This document shows, piece after piece, positions 10,201 to 19,677 of a DNA stretch of 64,000 nucleotides. Under the pieces are notes generated by a model, which searched no databases, was not told the origin of the DNA, and worked only from the letters and a program-made list of their open reading frames with translations. The stretch is taken from assembly GCA_963823675.1 (NCBI GenBank), contig CAWGMT010000013.1, positions 682,001-746,000 of the forward strand, written 5' to 3'. Made by a program: the position numbers and the translations under genes. The DNA comes from CAWGMT01 sp963823675. GTDB taxonomy: Bacteria > Planctomycetota > Planctomycetia > Isosphaerales > Isosphaeraceae. The stretch's first letter is position 1, and every line of letters starts with the position of its first letter.

Positions 10201-11433
10201 CGATGCCTATTTCGCGGTTGCAGCCAAGGAAGAACTCGAGAAGACCCACGAGCTGAGAGCCCAGCCCTGGGGTCGGGTCGAGGGGCAGTTGTTCGTGGGG
10301 AGCAAGCCGGGGGCGGGCTATTTTGTCAACCTCCGCACTGGGACTGGGATGCGGAACACCGGATCGGCCGAGGCGGAGCTCGGCTTCAACATTTCGGACA
10401 AGGTCCAGACCGACGCGGAGGGCCGATTCGTCTTTCCCCAGGTTTTGGCCGGATACGCGGATTTCTTCTTACGGCCTGACCAGAGGGCAGGAGAATGGTG
10501 GAAATCGAGGAAACCGAATCGTTTCGGTCAAGGCGGGCGAAACGGTTCGGGTGACACTGGGTGGAAAGGGACGTGCCGTCGTGGGCCGGTTAGCGCCGCC
10601 GCCCGATTTCGGCCGCGTCCTCGATTTCTCCGGCGAATTCCGATTTCGCATCGAGAGCAATAGGCCCTGGTACAACTTTTCCGCGGATGCGCTCAAGAGT
10701 AAGGATGTCTTGAATGCAATGTTCAAGGCGGCCCGGACGAGCGCCGACGTCGCTTATCGAAATCAATTCATCCAGATCAATCTGCGGCCGCGACCCGACG
10801 GCTCTTTTCGAGTCGACGACGTGCCCGCCGGCACCTATCGATGCACGACCGAGCTCACCGGGCTTCCACCGACCTGAATATACGTCCGCCTCGGGACGAC
10901 GGATGGCCGAACTCGAGCATTTCTTCACGATTCCGGATATGCCCGGCGGCCGTAGCGACGAGCCGCTCGACCTGGGCACGATATCCCTACGCCTGAGCAA
11001 TCCCAAGCCACCCGGCGACGGCGACGTCGCACCTCCATTTGCGGTGACGACGCTGGATGGCAAGCCTCTGAGACTCATCGATTACCGCGGCAAGCTGTTG
11101 CTGCTCAACTTCTGGGCACCCTGGAACAATCAGTCATTGTTCCAGATCCCGCTATCTCAAGGACGTGGCCAAGTTCGTTTCCGGCCGAACGGCTCGCGAT
11201 CGTCAACCTGATCCCCGACGCCGATCCGGCTGAATCGCGCAAGCTGGCCGGACGACGTCGGCTTGCCGGGCGATCTGGGGTTCCTGGGTCAATGGTCAAC
11301 CAGCTCCGTTATCAAGGAGTATGAGGTCGAGCGATTAACGGCCACGTTCCTGATCGGAACGGATGGCAAGATCCTGAAGCGGTTCAGGATGACTCAGATC
11401 AAGGACGAAGTCGCCAAGGCGCTCAAGAAGTAA
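7204..11433 (+). CDS. BlaR1-like M56 metallopeptidase fused to carboxypeptidase-regulatory repeats and a thioredoxin-like domain (about ten frameshifts)
   Basis: Successive open frames read as one protein of about 1400 residues. Breaks are near 7855, 8320, 8985, 9390, 10085, 10495, 10870, 11150, 11182 and 11235. Order of parts: N-terminal membrane helices; a low-complexity loop; another helix; the M56 zinc peptidase with HELCH (LLHELCHIKRGD, about 8056-8090) and the second ligand region REQACDE; a further helix; at least four carboxypeptidase-regulatory/CnaB-like modules (for example VVDEAGRPIAGSEV, VVDPQGKPIEGAFV, VRAPDGKPLAGAQV); and a C-terminal redoxin domain (APPFAVTTLDGKPL...LLLLNFWAPW). 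The redoxin motif has no CxxC after the WAPW. The stop is TAA 11431. It overlaps the BlaI-type gene, implying a signalling pair. Either this is a decaying gene or the read consensus is poor here; every segment keeps coding character. Confidence 0.65.
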
Positions 11434-11440
11434 ACTCCCA

Positions 11441-11512
11441 AGGCGGGCCGGGACGCCCGCCTCACTGGAATTCTCCTCAGTTTTCCCAGTGGGCCGGGCC
11501 TCCGTGCCCGGC
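11441..11512. repeat. Intergenic double-hairpin repeat
   Basis: Two perfect hairpins flank a smaller inverted pair. The first is AGGCGGGC (11441-11448) / GCCCGCCT (11455-11462). The second is GCCGGGC (11493-11499) / GCCCGGC (11506-11512). CACTGG (11463-11468) and CCAGTG (11486-11491) can also pair. It lies just after the M56 gene. The composite symmetry suggests a mobile REP/BIME-like element rather than a plain terminator. Confidence 0.55.
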
Positions 11513-11679
11513 GCTCGCTTGCCAAGAAGATGCCGTGACTGCGGAACGCTCGGTAAGTCCATGGGCCCTGTTTTCGCCGGCTGCATGGCCTCTGTTTGGG
11601 ATTGCGGCGCGGTATGATGGGAGAGGCCGTATTCCGGATCCGGAAACGCTTCGCCGCTCTGCATCATGGAGACTCTGAC

Positions 11680-12395
11680 GTGAGCGTTGGTGTAAAGCCA
11701 AAGCCGAAGGCGACAATTCCCGCGATTCGATGGGACATCCCGCCGATCCGGATTCCCGCGAGTGCAATGACGCACGGCGGCTTTCGAGCATGGGCCACGT
11801 CGGACAACTTCCCTGAGAAGCTCTGTGCGTCGTTCATCAACCAGGAGAGTTGTGATCGACATGAGCCCGGAAGAGCTCGAAACCCATAACAAGGTAAAAA
11901 CCAGGGCTCGTCAGTACCGTGCATGCGTTGAATGCAATGCTTGAGCTCGGGGAGCTTTTCAGCGATCGCACCCTGGTGTCGAATACCGCCGCCGGCCTCT
12001 CGACCGAGCCGGACGCCACGTTCGTTACCTGGGCCAGCTTCGAGGCGGGGCGGGTGCGGCTCGTGCCGCGGAAGGATCGGCCGGGACAGTACATGGAGCT
12101 GGAAGGAACGCCCGACTGGGTGCTCGAGGTCGTCAGCCGGTCGAGCGTGCAGAAAGACACCGAGTGGCTCCGCGCGGCCTACCACCGCGCTGGCATTCCC
12201 GAGTACTGGCTCATCGATGCCCAGTATGCCGAGGTCTCGTTTCAGATCCTGCGACGGCGACGTGATCGCTATGTCGCGGTCGCGTCCCGTGACGGTTGGT
12301 TTCGTTCGACCGTTTTTGGGCGGTCCTTTCGCCTGGACCGCCGCAAGAACCGGCTGGGACGCTGGACCTACACGCTGGACGTGATGCCGGCCTGA
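11680..12395 (+). CDS. Uma2 family protein (two frameshifts)
   Basis: Member of the Uma2 (DUF820) family, a PD-(D/E)XK nuclease-like fold that is greatly expanded in planctomycetes and cyanobacteria; the cellular role is unknown. The start is GTG 11680, with GGAG about nine bases upstream. The protein begins with the usual IPPIRIPASAMTHGGFRAWATSD. It shifts frame near 11848 (into VVIDMSPEELETHNKVK) and again near 11900 (into LSTEPDATFVTWASF and VLEVVSRSSVQKD). The fold-typical catalytic pattern is the D of TEPDATF with EVVSRSS in the next strand. The C-terminus LGRWTYTLDVMPA is the common family ending. A strong terminator hairpin follows. Confidence 0.82.
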
Positions 12396-12467
12396 CGGAT
12401 GCCGGCGAGAGATCCATCCACGACTTGATGCCGCTCCGCTGGCTCGAGACTCCAAGGGCATGAAACA

Positions 12468-12513
12468 GCCGCGGCACGCTGCCGGAGGGTTTCGGAGCGT
12501 GCCGCGGCGTTTT
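12468..12513. terminator. Intrinsic terminator between convergent genes
   Basis: Perfect 13-base arms GCCGCGGCACGCT (12468-12480) and AGCGTGCCGCGGC (12496-12508) with a 15-base loop, followed by GTTTT. It sits between the 3' ends of the Uma2 gene (+) and the LEPR-like surface protein gene (-) and can serve both directions. Confidence 0.85.
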
Positions 12514-12586
12514 GACTGTTCTCGTCCGGCCGCGTTGGTTGAGTGACGCGGCGCCTCGATCGAGCAAGTGCTCCGGGTGACCCGGC

Positions 12587-13849
12587 TCACCCGTTAATGC
12601 CGCCCAACGCCGTCACATAACCTGATGGCGCCCCGCCGGCCGGCGTCGCCGGGGGGTTGAAATCGGGCGGGAACGGCAAGCTGGGCTCGAATGGGGGATT
12701 CGTCTGCGACGCCGAGCCGTTGTAGATGAACATACGGGATAGGGTCACGCTGCCGGCGACATACATCGTGTTGTGGATCAGACTGCCGATCCCGAAGATG
12801 CTCCCGGGGGTGATGGCGATATTGCCCCCGATCGAGGCGCCGACCGAGGGAATCGTCTGCGTGATCGTGGACCCCGTGGCGAGCGTGAAATTGAGTGCCA
12901 GGATGTCCGACCCCGTCCCGGTTCCCTTGGGCGGCTGGGGAATCAGGCCGAAGTTGCGACCGACGATGAAATTCGCGCCGTTGGTGATCTCGAGGTTGCC
13001 GCCGACGTTGAGCAAATTGAGGTCGCGGCCCACGAAGACGCCCGTGCCCGCACCGCTCAGCGTCGCCGAGCCGGCGATATCGAGAGTTTGCAAGTCGCCG
13101 CCGGTTGAGATCACGGCGCCCGGCAAGAGTTGGTCGAAGGCGATCCGGTCAATTGAAGTCGGTCCCGTGACGATCAGCGGTCCAGAGAGTACAGCGTCCT
13201 GGAAGCCCAGAATGTCCGCGATCGCACCGCTGTTGACGGTGAGCTGGCCGACATTGAGGATGTGGTTGCGGGTGGATTCGCCATACGCAAAGCTATGCGC
13301 GTATCCCTTCTTCTGGGGTAACCCCAGCGGATTGATCGTCAGCTCGGTGTTGGACGTCGATCCGTTGACGATGATCCCGACCTTGCCGCCGGGCATCGCG
13401 TAGGCGCGAACCGTCCCGATCGGCTGGGGATAATTGGCGTTCTGTTGCGAAACCAGCGCCGTGGCCGAAGCGGCCGTCGAATTTCCTCCCTGGCCATTGC
13501 CACCTTCCGCGGGGGCGGTCGCCAGAGTGTTGGACGTATAAGCCAGCTTGATCAAGTAGTGAGAGCCGTCTTGCGCGGTCACTTCAACCGCCTGACCGCC
13601 GCGGGCGGTCTGCGTCCCCACCGACGTGATCAAATGGTAGGCTTTGTGGAAGGGCGGCGCGTTGGGCGATGTGAACGGTGGTTGTCTCAGGTCAAAGGCT
13701 GGCTTGGGACTGGTATGCGACAACAGAAATCGAGAAACCGTATGACCCTTGGGAACGGTCATCAAAACGCGAGACTCGAGCCGGCCATCGACTGTCGGCT
13801 GAAACCCGCGAGCTGGTGACCGACGCCCCTTCGTGCGAGATTCCGACAT
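12587..13849 (-). CDS. Predicted planctomycete surface protein with LEPR-like N-terminal motif
   Basis: A 420-residue beta-rich protein. The start is ATG 13849, decided by a perfect AGGAGG eight bases upstream; the frame is open 20 codons further up without such a site. After a basic N-terminus (SESRTKGRRSPARG) comes TVDGRLESRVLMT, similar to the planctomycete extracellular LEPR/LExRxLLS motif that marks very long exported proteins. The rest is Gly/Ala/Thr/Asn-rich with repeated beta-strand segments (VGRDLNLLNVGGNLEITNGANF), as in parallel beta-helix surface proteins. It ends in a Pro/Gly-rich tail. It is probably cell-surface; no enzymatic motif is seen. Confidence 0.65.
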   Translation of the reverse strand: MSESRTKGRRSPARGFQPTVDGRLESRVLMTVPKGHTVSRFLLSHTSPKPAFDLRQPPFTSPNAPPFHKAYHLITSVGTQTARGGQAVEVTAQDGSHYLIKLAYTSNTLATAPAEGGNGQGGNSTAASATALVSQQNANYPQPIGTVRAYAMPGGKVGIIVNGSTSNTELTINPLGLPQKKGYAHSFAYGESTRNHILNVGQLTVNSGAIADILGFQDAVLSGPLIVTGPTSIDRIAFDQLLPGAVISTGGDLQTLDIAGSATLSGAGTGVFVGRDLNLLNVGGNLEITNGANFIVGRNFGLIPQPPKGTGTGSDILALNFTLATGSTITQTIPSVGASIGGNIAITPGSIFGIGSLIHNTMYVAGSVTLSRMFIYNGSASQTNPPFEPSLPFPPDFNPPATPAGGAPSGYVTALGGING

Positions 13850-14014
13850 TCGACGATCCTCCTGATCGTTGCCAACCGGCGTCCGCGAGGTCCGCTCTGT
13901 TTCGCTCAACTGCGAAGTGAACGCGAACCGACCGAAAACCCCAAGTCACTTCGCATCCGCCAAACTCCGCTCGACCGGCGAAGGACGTTGAATGCGAGGT
14001 CTCCGGTTCTGTCT

Positions 14015-14428
14015 TCAATTCATTGCATTTATCGGCCAGCGCACCTGCGCAACCCTCAAGAACCCACCGCTCGGAAGTCCGAATATTCGCGAAATACCGC
14101 TTCTAACGATTGGAACGAATACGCGGAATTTGCCGGCCCGTGCGCAGTTGCGGACGAGCCACCCACGCGGATCCGAATCAGGTTGCAGTACACTTTCGCT
14201 ACATTCTCCAGACTCCTTAAGTAGTCTTTGCACCGCATCACCCACTGCGAGTGCTCGTGAACCGCTTGGCTGGCTGAGAAATGAAGAAAGGCTTGAGACA
14301 CGTTTCCCCGAGCCAAGCCCGGTACCTCCGTTCCTCACCTGCACCAGAAACGTGCACTGCGGCCTACAGATTGACCAGATAACCCATCCTACGACTGTCC
14401 CCAGCAGAATGGTCACGTAGACTTGCAT
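14015..14428 (-). pseudogene. Possible remnant of a DUF3634-like small membrane protein
   Basis: The frame from ATG 14428 begins with a single membrane helix (VTILLGTVVGWVIWSI) and RPQCTFLVQVRNG. An adjacent frame continues ARGNVSQAFL, which together resemble the N-terminal half of DUF3634-type proteins (one helix, then a short basic domain). The remaining part does not match the family in any single frame, so the gene is broken or mis-sequenced, or this is chance. The rest of 13850-14449 shows nothing else. Confidence 0.3.
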
Positions 14429-14449
14429 CGGAGATGAGTGGCCGCACGC

Positions 14450-15757
14450 TCAGGCGAACAACTCGCGGACGGTTTTGCCGCTATCAACGATCTTGATTGG
14501 TCGACCGATCGGGGTCATCGTTTCCTTGTTCGGGTCGACTTTGAGGGCATGGCACACCGAGGCCAGGAGATCGGGAACGGTGACGGGGTGGTCGTTGACC
14601 TCGGAACCGTCCGGGTTCGACGCGCCGATGACCTTGCCTCCCTTGATTCCAGCACCGGCCAGTGCGACGTTGAAGACCTTGGGAAAGTGGTCCCGGCCCG
14701 CGTTGGGATTGATCTTGGGAGTCCGGCCGAACTCGCCCATCCAGAGGATCAGTATCCGATCGAGCATGCGGCGCTGCTTCAAATCGGTGATGAGGGCCGC
14801 GAACGCTGGGTCGACCTGATCGGCCAGCTTGCCGACACGTTCGTGGTTCTTCTGATGTGTGTCCCATCCGCTTGAGCGAACCTCCACGAAAGTGACTCCG
14901 GCCTGAACCAACCTGCGGGCGAGCAGACAGCCCTGTCCGAAGGCGGTGCGGCCATAGGCGTCCCGGAGGCCGGCCGGCTCCTCATCGAGCTGAAACGCCC
15001 GCATGTGAGGCGAGAGAATCATCTTGGCGGTCTGTTGATACAGGGCGCGGTGATCGCGAACCCGGTCGGCGCCTCCGACCTTCTCGAACCCCGCCCCCTC
15101 GAGGCGTTCGAGCAAGCCGATCCGCCGCCGAAAGCGATCGGCAGGCACATTGGGCTGCGTGTTCTCGGGAGGCTTCTCCGGGTTTTGAACCACGAACGGC
15201 TCGAGAGCCGCGCCCAGAAAGCCGGCGCCGGTGGTCGCGCCCCCGATACTCACGATGTGGGGGAGATCGAAGCGGCTTTCGCCTTCTTCGGAAACCACGG
15301 AGCAGCCGATATGCGGATGCTTGAGCGTGGCGGACGGGATATAGCCGGTGTGAAGCTGGTAGGTCGCGCGCTGGTGATTTCCCTCTTTGTTGGTCATGGA
15401 CCGAACCAAGGCGATGTCGTTCATGACCTTGGCGGTCTGATTCCAGCCTTCGGCGATCGAGATGCCCGGCACGGCAGTTTCGATCGCCCGCGTCTCGCCG
15501 CCGTGGGCCGTGCCCGGTTTGGGATCGAAGGTCTCGAGCTGGCTGGGCCCTCCCGCCATCCAGAGCAAGATGCAGCCCATCTCGCGTTTGCGGAGGTCAG
15601 CCGCCTGGAGGGCCATCCAGTCGGTAAAGCTCACGGGAACGGTCGCGGCCGCTGCCAGGCCCGCGGCGCCAAGGCCGATCGTCTGGAGAAACTGGCGGCG
15701 GCCCAAGAGCCCCTCGCCACTCATCGCAACGTGAAGCATCGTCTTTGCGAGCGCCAT
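14450..15757 (-). CDS. DUF1501 (sulfatase-like fold) exported protein
   Basis: A 435-residue member of the DUF1501 family, an alkaline-phosphatase/sulfatase-fold group hugely expanded in planctomycetes. The N-terminus has a twin-arginine-type signal (RRQFLQTIGLGAAGLAAAA), so export by Tat is likely. Family blocks are CILLWMAGGPSQLETFDPKPG, SSGWDTHQKNHERV and LILWMGEFGRTPKINPNAGRDHFPKVFNVALAG. It is read directly after the DUF1549/DUF1553 gene (28-base gap), the usual operon partner in this phylum. The substrate is unknown; the pair is often proposed to act on polysaccharides. The frame is intact. Confidence 0.9.
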   Translation of the reverse strand: MALAKTMLHVAMSGEGLLGRRQFLQTIGLGAAGLAAAATVPVSFTDWMALQAADLRKREMGCILLWMAGGPSQLETFDPKPGTAHGGETRAIETAVPGISIAEGWNQTAKVMNDIALVRSMTNKEGNHQRATYQLHTGYIPSATLKHPHIGCSVVSEEGESRFDLPHIVSIGGATTGAGFLGAALEPFVVQNPEKPPENTQPNVPADRFRRRIGLLERLEGAGFEKVGGADRVRDHRALYQQTAKMILSPHMRAFQLDEEPAGLRDAYGRTAFGQGCLLARRLVQAGVTFVEVRSSGWDTHQKNHERVGKLADQVDPAFAALITDLKQRRMLDRILILWMGEFGRTPKINPNAGRDHFPKVFNVALAGAGIKGGKVIGASNPDGSEVNDHPVTVPDLLASVCHALKVDPNKETMTPIGRPIKIVDSGKTVRELFA

Positions 15758-15785
15758 GAGTATTCGCCTCTCTTCTTCAAGCGGA

Positions 15786-17815
15786 TCAGCGCCGGGTCAG
15801 GAACTCGGTCGAGTTGATCAGGCTCCAGTAAATGTCTTCAAAAGCTTCGCGCCGGTTGCCGAGGCTCGTCAGATATCGTCCGCAGATTTCGACCTCGCGG
15901 GTCGTGGGCTGGCGAGACAGCACGCGAAGGTAGAGTGCATCCAGGGCTGCCCGGTTGTCGTAAGTCGAGGTCAGGATTTCACCCAGCACCGTTCCGGGCC
16001 GCGCCTGGGTGCGGTTGTTCACCAGGGGGCTGTTCATCAAGAACAGTGCCTGGGGAATCGAGCCCATCACGTCCTCGCTGGGGATTGAGGGATCGATCCC
16101 GAAGAGGCGGTCGAACAGCAGTCTGGCCCCGCCCATCCGCTGGACCGCGGCAGCCTTCTTGGGGACCTGAGAGGCAAGGCCCGCGGCCTGCGCGGCCTTT
16201 TGCGCTGGCCCTTTTTTCAGTCCTTGATCTTTTGCCCGCTTGAGGTTGCCCGGGCTCGGGCCCGCCGCTCCGCTCAGAAGAACCCTGGCGGCGAACGCAT
16301 TCTTCATTTGGCCCGGCCCACGGCCGTTCTGGCCGGCTCGGGGAGCGAAGTTTCCGTTCGCATCCAGGGGCAAGGCAAGCGCCTGAACAAAAGCATCAAA
16401 GACCTGGTCCGACCGCATGCGGCTCGGGCAGTTCGACGCAAACGGGGTCTTGCCCGCTGCATTGGCCGTCGAGCGAACTCGGCGTTGATAAGACTCGGTG
16501 TTGAGAATCGTGTGGAACAGCCAGTTGATGTCGTACCCCCCTTTCTGCCACTGGTCCGCGAGCGCCTCGAGCACCTCGGTAGCCTTGGCGGTTCGCTCAG
16601 GGCCGATGTCGTCGATCGGCTCGTAGAACGACTCGCCCAGGAGCACGTACCAGATCCGATTGACGAACGCCCGTGCAAACCAGGGATTGTCCTGCCCGGT
16701 CACATACGAAGCGGCCATGGCGTGGCGCTCGGGCGGCGGCAAGGCTTCGGGCAGCGCCGGCTCAGGTTCCGATCTGGAGCTCGACAAGAAGAAGCGCGGC
16801 GCGACGTGAATCGGCTTGGCGGGGTTATTCTTGTCGGGCATGGTATACCGGTACGATCCTTGCGGCACGACCGCGAATACCGGAAGCTGCCCGGGGCTGG
16901 CCCGGACGACAGGCTTCGACTTCATGCCTGCAAAGAAGGCCGCGAACTCGTGAAACTGCTTCTGCTTCCAAGAGTCAGTCTTGTGGTCGTGGCACTGGGC
17001 GCACTGGATCTGCACGCCCAAGAAAACGCGCGAGACCTCGCCCGCCAGCTCGACCGGCTGGGCGTCGTAAGCCAGTGAGAACCCGACAGCGCCGTTCTCG
17101 TCGTTGGGGCCCGCGGCCGTGATCAACCCCTCGGCGATTTCATCCCAGGGCTTGTTGGCCTTGAGCCGTTTGGCCAGCCACTCTTCCAGTAAGTCATACC
17201 GCACGCGAGCCGCGTTTTCGGCAGTCGAATGGAACTTGATGACGTCCCGCCAGTACCTGGCCCAGTTATGAGCATACTCGGTACTTGCGAGCAAGGTATC
17301 GATCAGCTTCGAGCGCTTGTCCTTGGCCTTGTCACGGAGAAAAAGCTGCACCTGCTCGGAAGTCGGCGGCTTGCCGATCACGTCGAAATAGATACGCCGG
17401 ACAAACTCCACATCGCTGGTCCGAGGCGCCGGCTCAACCGTGGGACTGTTCTTGGTCAGATACTGGGAAATCAAACGGTCGAGCTCTGCGGAGGTCATCG
17501 TGGGCGGCGTGATCGATCGGGCGGGTCGCTTGGGCAATGCAAACTTGGATAGGTCGGCCGGGCGCACGGGAGGAACGTCCTGCACCTTCTTTTTTTTCGC
17601 TGCCGCTTTTAACTCGCGGGCCTTGCGCAGTCGCGCTTCTCCTGCGGCGACTTCGCCGGCGGCTTGGGTTGGTCTTGCCCTTGTGGGGCGAACGACCAGG
17701 CCGCCGGACCGCATACGGAGATCATGCCGATGGTCAGGACCGCGGCAAATCCGCATGTGATCGCTCGCATTGGCAAAAACCCCGAAAACCGGCCGCTCAT
17801 CCGTTCCCGCGCCAT
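15786..17815 (-). CDS. DUF1549 and DUF1553 domain protein (N-terminal frameshift)
   Basis: First gene of the two-gene unit with DUF1501. The long frame starts only at 17756, but a separate frame from ATG 17815 encodes a proper signal peptide (MRAITCGFAAVLTIGMISVCG) followed by QGQDQPKPPAKSP. The two join by a one-base shift near 17640-17660, giving about 675 residues. A Lys-rich linker (AAAKKKK) precedes the DUF1549 domain (VRRIYFDVIGKPPTSEQVQLFL). Next is the cytochrome-like CAQCHDHKTD block near 16985, then DUF1553 (FARAFVNRIWYVLLGESF...DIGP) and the ending YWSLINSTEFLTRR. The family lacks a known reaction. The protein is predicted to be periplasmic. Confidence 0.88.
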
Positions 17816-18234
17816 TCTCGTTCTCCCCCGCTCGATCTTGCCACCCTATACTAACTTACTGCGCTTCCAAAAGTAGTTGCAACGAGTCGCGCACTTGCAT
17901 TCGCCGCTGCCGGTTTGACGATTCCGGCCAAGCGCACTCATCTGGCCGTTCTGACAAACCACGACTTCCCGCCGCGAGTATTTCCGGAGCCGCTATTTGT
18001 TAAACCCGATCTGCGTCACTAGGTTTCGAGAAGCCGCATGAAAAACCTGCGAGACTTCGTCAACTTTACGTCCGCGGCGCTGATCGTCGGGCAAAAAAAG
18101 TTCGTCCAACGGAATCAATCCGCTCAGAATCACTGGCCGTTCGCGGTCGCGCTCTCGTATAAAGAGAGTAGCGAGCGATTGTCGGGCTCGTCGTGATCTT
18201 GAAACAAAGCGCCCATTTGAATAGGAGTCCTGCG
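17816..18234. other. Intergenic region between divergent genes
   Basis: About 420 bases between the starts of the DUF1549/1553 gene (-) and the PDZ protein (+). It must contain both promoters. A 53-codon open frame begins at ATG 18038 but has no family resemblance or convincing ribosome binding site, so I do not call a gene. Confidence 0.4.
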
Positions 18235-19089
18235 ATGGCTACATCAACGAGGCGCAGCGGCTGGGCCGTACTGGCGTCGGTTCTTGCCTTGGCTCTCACC
18301 ATGGGTATCGCATCCGGAACATCGGCCTTCGCCCACGGCGGTGGTGGTGGCGGTCATGGTGGCGGCGGATTCGGTGGCGGTGGGCACATGGGCGGATTCG
18401 GTGGCCACATGGGTGGATTCGGCGGCGGATTCGGTGGATACGGTGGATACGGTCGTGGATTCGGGTACGGTGGTCTGGGCTACGGTGGTTATGGCCTCGG
18501 TTATGGCTATGGCTATCCCTACTACGGGTACGGTGGTTATGGCTACGGTGGTCTGGGCTACGGTGGTCTGGGCTACGGCGGTTATGGCTACGGTGGTCTG
18601 GGCTACGGTGGTCTGGGCTACGGTGGTCTGGGCTACGGTGGTTATGGCTACGGCTATCCTTACAACGGCTACGGCTATAGCTATCCCTACTACGGGTACG
18701 GCTACGGCTATCCGTATGCGTCGTCTTATCCAACCATGGGCTCGACGTTTGGATACACGTCGGCTTACGTTGCGCCGGGCGGAGGCCAGACCATTGGCTC
18801 GGACAACGGGGCGGGCCAAGGGCTGGTCCTGGGCATCGACGAAAGGCAAGTGGTTGACCCCAGCGGTCGGAAAGGGATGCAAATCACCAGGGTTTATCCG
18901 GGAACGCCCGCCGAGAAGGCGGGGCTGCACGAGGGTGATGTAATCCACTCCGTCAACAGCTACTTGACCGAGGTTCCCGGCAACCTGGCCTGGATCATCA
19001 CAAACGCGGCTCGCGACAACGTCCTCAAGATGGTTGTGCGCACTGCGAAGGACGGTCGGGAGTATACCTACACGGCGACGCTTCGCTGA
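18235..19089 (+). CDS. Secreted Gly/Tyr-rich repeat protein with C-terminal PDZ domain
   Basis: A 284-residue exported protein. ATG 18235 is preceded by TAGGAGTCC; earlier in-frame codons lack a binding site. Residues 1-33 form a signal peptide (VLASVLALALTMGIASGTSAFA). Then comes a His/Gly-rich block (GGGGGHGGGGFGGGGHMGG), followed by a long run of GYGG/GLGYGG repeats with YPYYGYG insertions to about residue 165. The C-terminal part (VLGIDERQVVD...GMQITRVYPGTPAEKAGLHEGDVIHSVN) is a PDZ domain with the carboxylate-binding region GLVLGI. The repeats suggest a self-associating, possibly extracellular or wall-linked scaffold; the PDZ would bind protein C-termini. No protease domain is present. 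Function is otherwise unknown. Confidence 0.75.
   Translation: MATSTRRSGWAVLASVLALALTMGIASGTSAFAHGGGGGGHGGGGFGGGGHMGGFGGHMGGFGGGFGGYGGYGRGFGYGGLGYGGYGLGYGYGYPYYGYGGYGYGGLGYGGLGYGGYGYGGLGYGGLGYGGLGYGGYGYGYPYNGYGYSYPYYGYGYGYPYASSYPTMGSTFGYTSAYVAPGGGQTIGSDNGAGQGLVLGIDERQVVDPSGRKGMQITRVYPGTPAEKAGLHEGDVIHSVNSYLTEVPGNLAWIITNAARDNVLKMVVRTAKDGREYTYTATLR
18471..18655 (+). repeat. 15-base tandem repeats within the Gly/Tyr-rich gene
   Basis: Imperfect tandem copies of GGTCTGGGCTACGGT alternate with GGTTATGGCTACGGT. They encode GLGYG and GYGYG units. Such arrays change copy number by slippage, so repeat length may vary between strains. Confidence 0.75.
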
Positions 19090-19156
19090 GGGAACATCTC
19101 GAACGGGACCGGATCCAAAAGCGGCATTGACCTACCGAAGTTTTCCCGCGAGGCGC

Positions 19157-19492
19157 TCAGGGTCCGGTCCAGTCCATCACCAGAAACATCACGGCCAGCA
19201 CGACCAGGCTGACGACCGCGAGCAGACCGCTGGGCATGAATTTCCGGGTCTTGGCCGCATAGCGATAGGCGAAGAGGAGGAAGAGGACGATCGAGAGGAT
19301 GAGTCCCAGCGAGATGCCGAGCTGGCGGTTTTTGGACCAGAGCCAAAGCGCCAGGAGCGCGGCGGCCGCGCTGCTCGTGCCGGCGACGAGCGAGGCGCGA
19401 CTTCCGGCCTTGAAATAGCCAATCAATCCGCCTGCGCCCAAGAGCAGAGCATAGAGACCCAGCGTGATTTCACCGACCAGCGGGCTGATCAT
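19157..19492 (-). CDS. TMEM14-like small membrane protein
   Basis: A 111-residue, four-helix membrane protein of the TMEM14 (UPF0136) family. ATG 19492 is preceded by a GGGAG box nine to ten bases upstream; the frame is open upstream to 19681 but without such a site. Family features are GLYALLLGAGGLIGYFKAGSRASLVAG at the start, then alternating hydrophobic helices (LGISLGLILSIVLFLLFAYRY) and a KTRKFMPSGLLAVVSL segment, which is the characteristic last-helix pair. Bacterial members are uncharacterised; eukaryotic ones sit in mitochondrial or ER membranes. It is convergent with the PDZ gene. Confidence 0.85.
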   Translation of the reverse strand: MISPLVGEITLGLYALLLGAGGLIGYFKAGSRASLVAGTSSAAAALLALWLWSKNRQLGISLGLILSIVLFLLFAYRYAAKTRKFMPSGLLAVVSLVVLAVMFLVMDWTGP

Positions 19493-19677
19493 GCGTCTTG
19501 ACTCCCTTTGATCAGAAAAGCGCGACGAGATCTGCTTCGCCCCCTCGGTACCGCTCGCGGCCTCGTGACCGGGCCGGTTGCCGGTCTCTGGAGCCCGAAT
19601 TTTCGGATGGGGCAAACGATCTCGTCGCGCTAAAATTACGCTGGTGACCGATCGATCGACCGAGCAAAGCCCGGTGA

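Noticed and set aside
12726..13403. 225-codon + strand frame opposite the LEPR-like gene
   Set aside because: Antisense to a gene with a strong ribosome binding site and consistent surface-protein features.
15005..15817. 270-codon + strand frame opposite the DUF1501 gene
   Set aside because: Shadow of an intact conserved gene in high-GC DNA.
18480..18655. Regular repeats considered as a CRISPR array
   Set aside because: Repeats are 15-base coding tandem units without spacers, and there are no cas genes in the window.
18244..18948. Long minus-strand frame with repeated VAQTTVA units
   Set aside because: It is the antisense of the Gly/Tyr-rich repeats; composition is imposed by the sense strand and there is no ribosome binding site.
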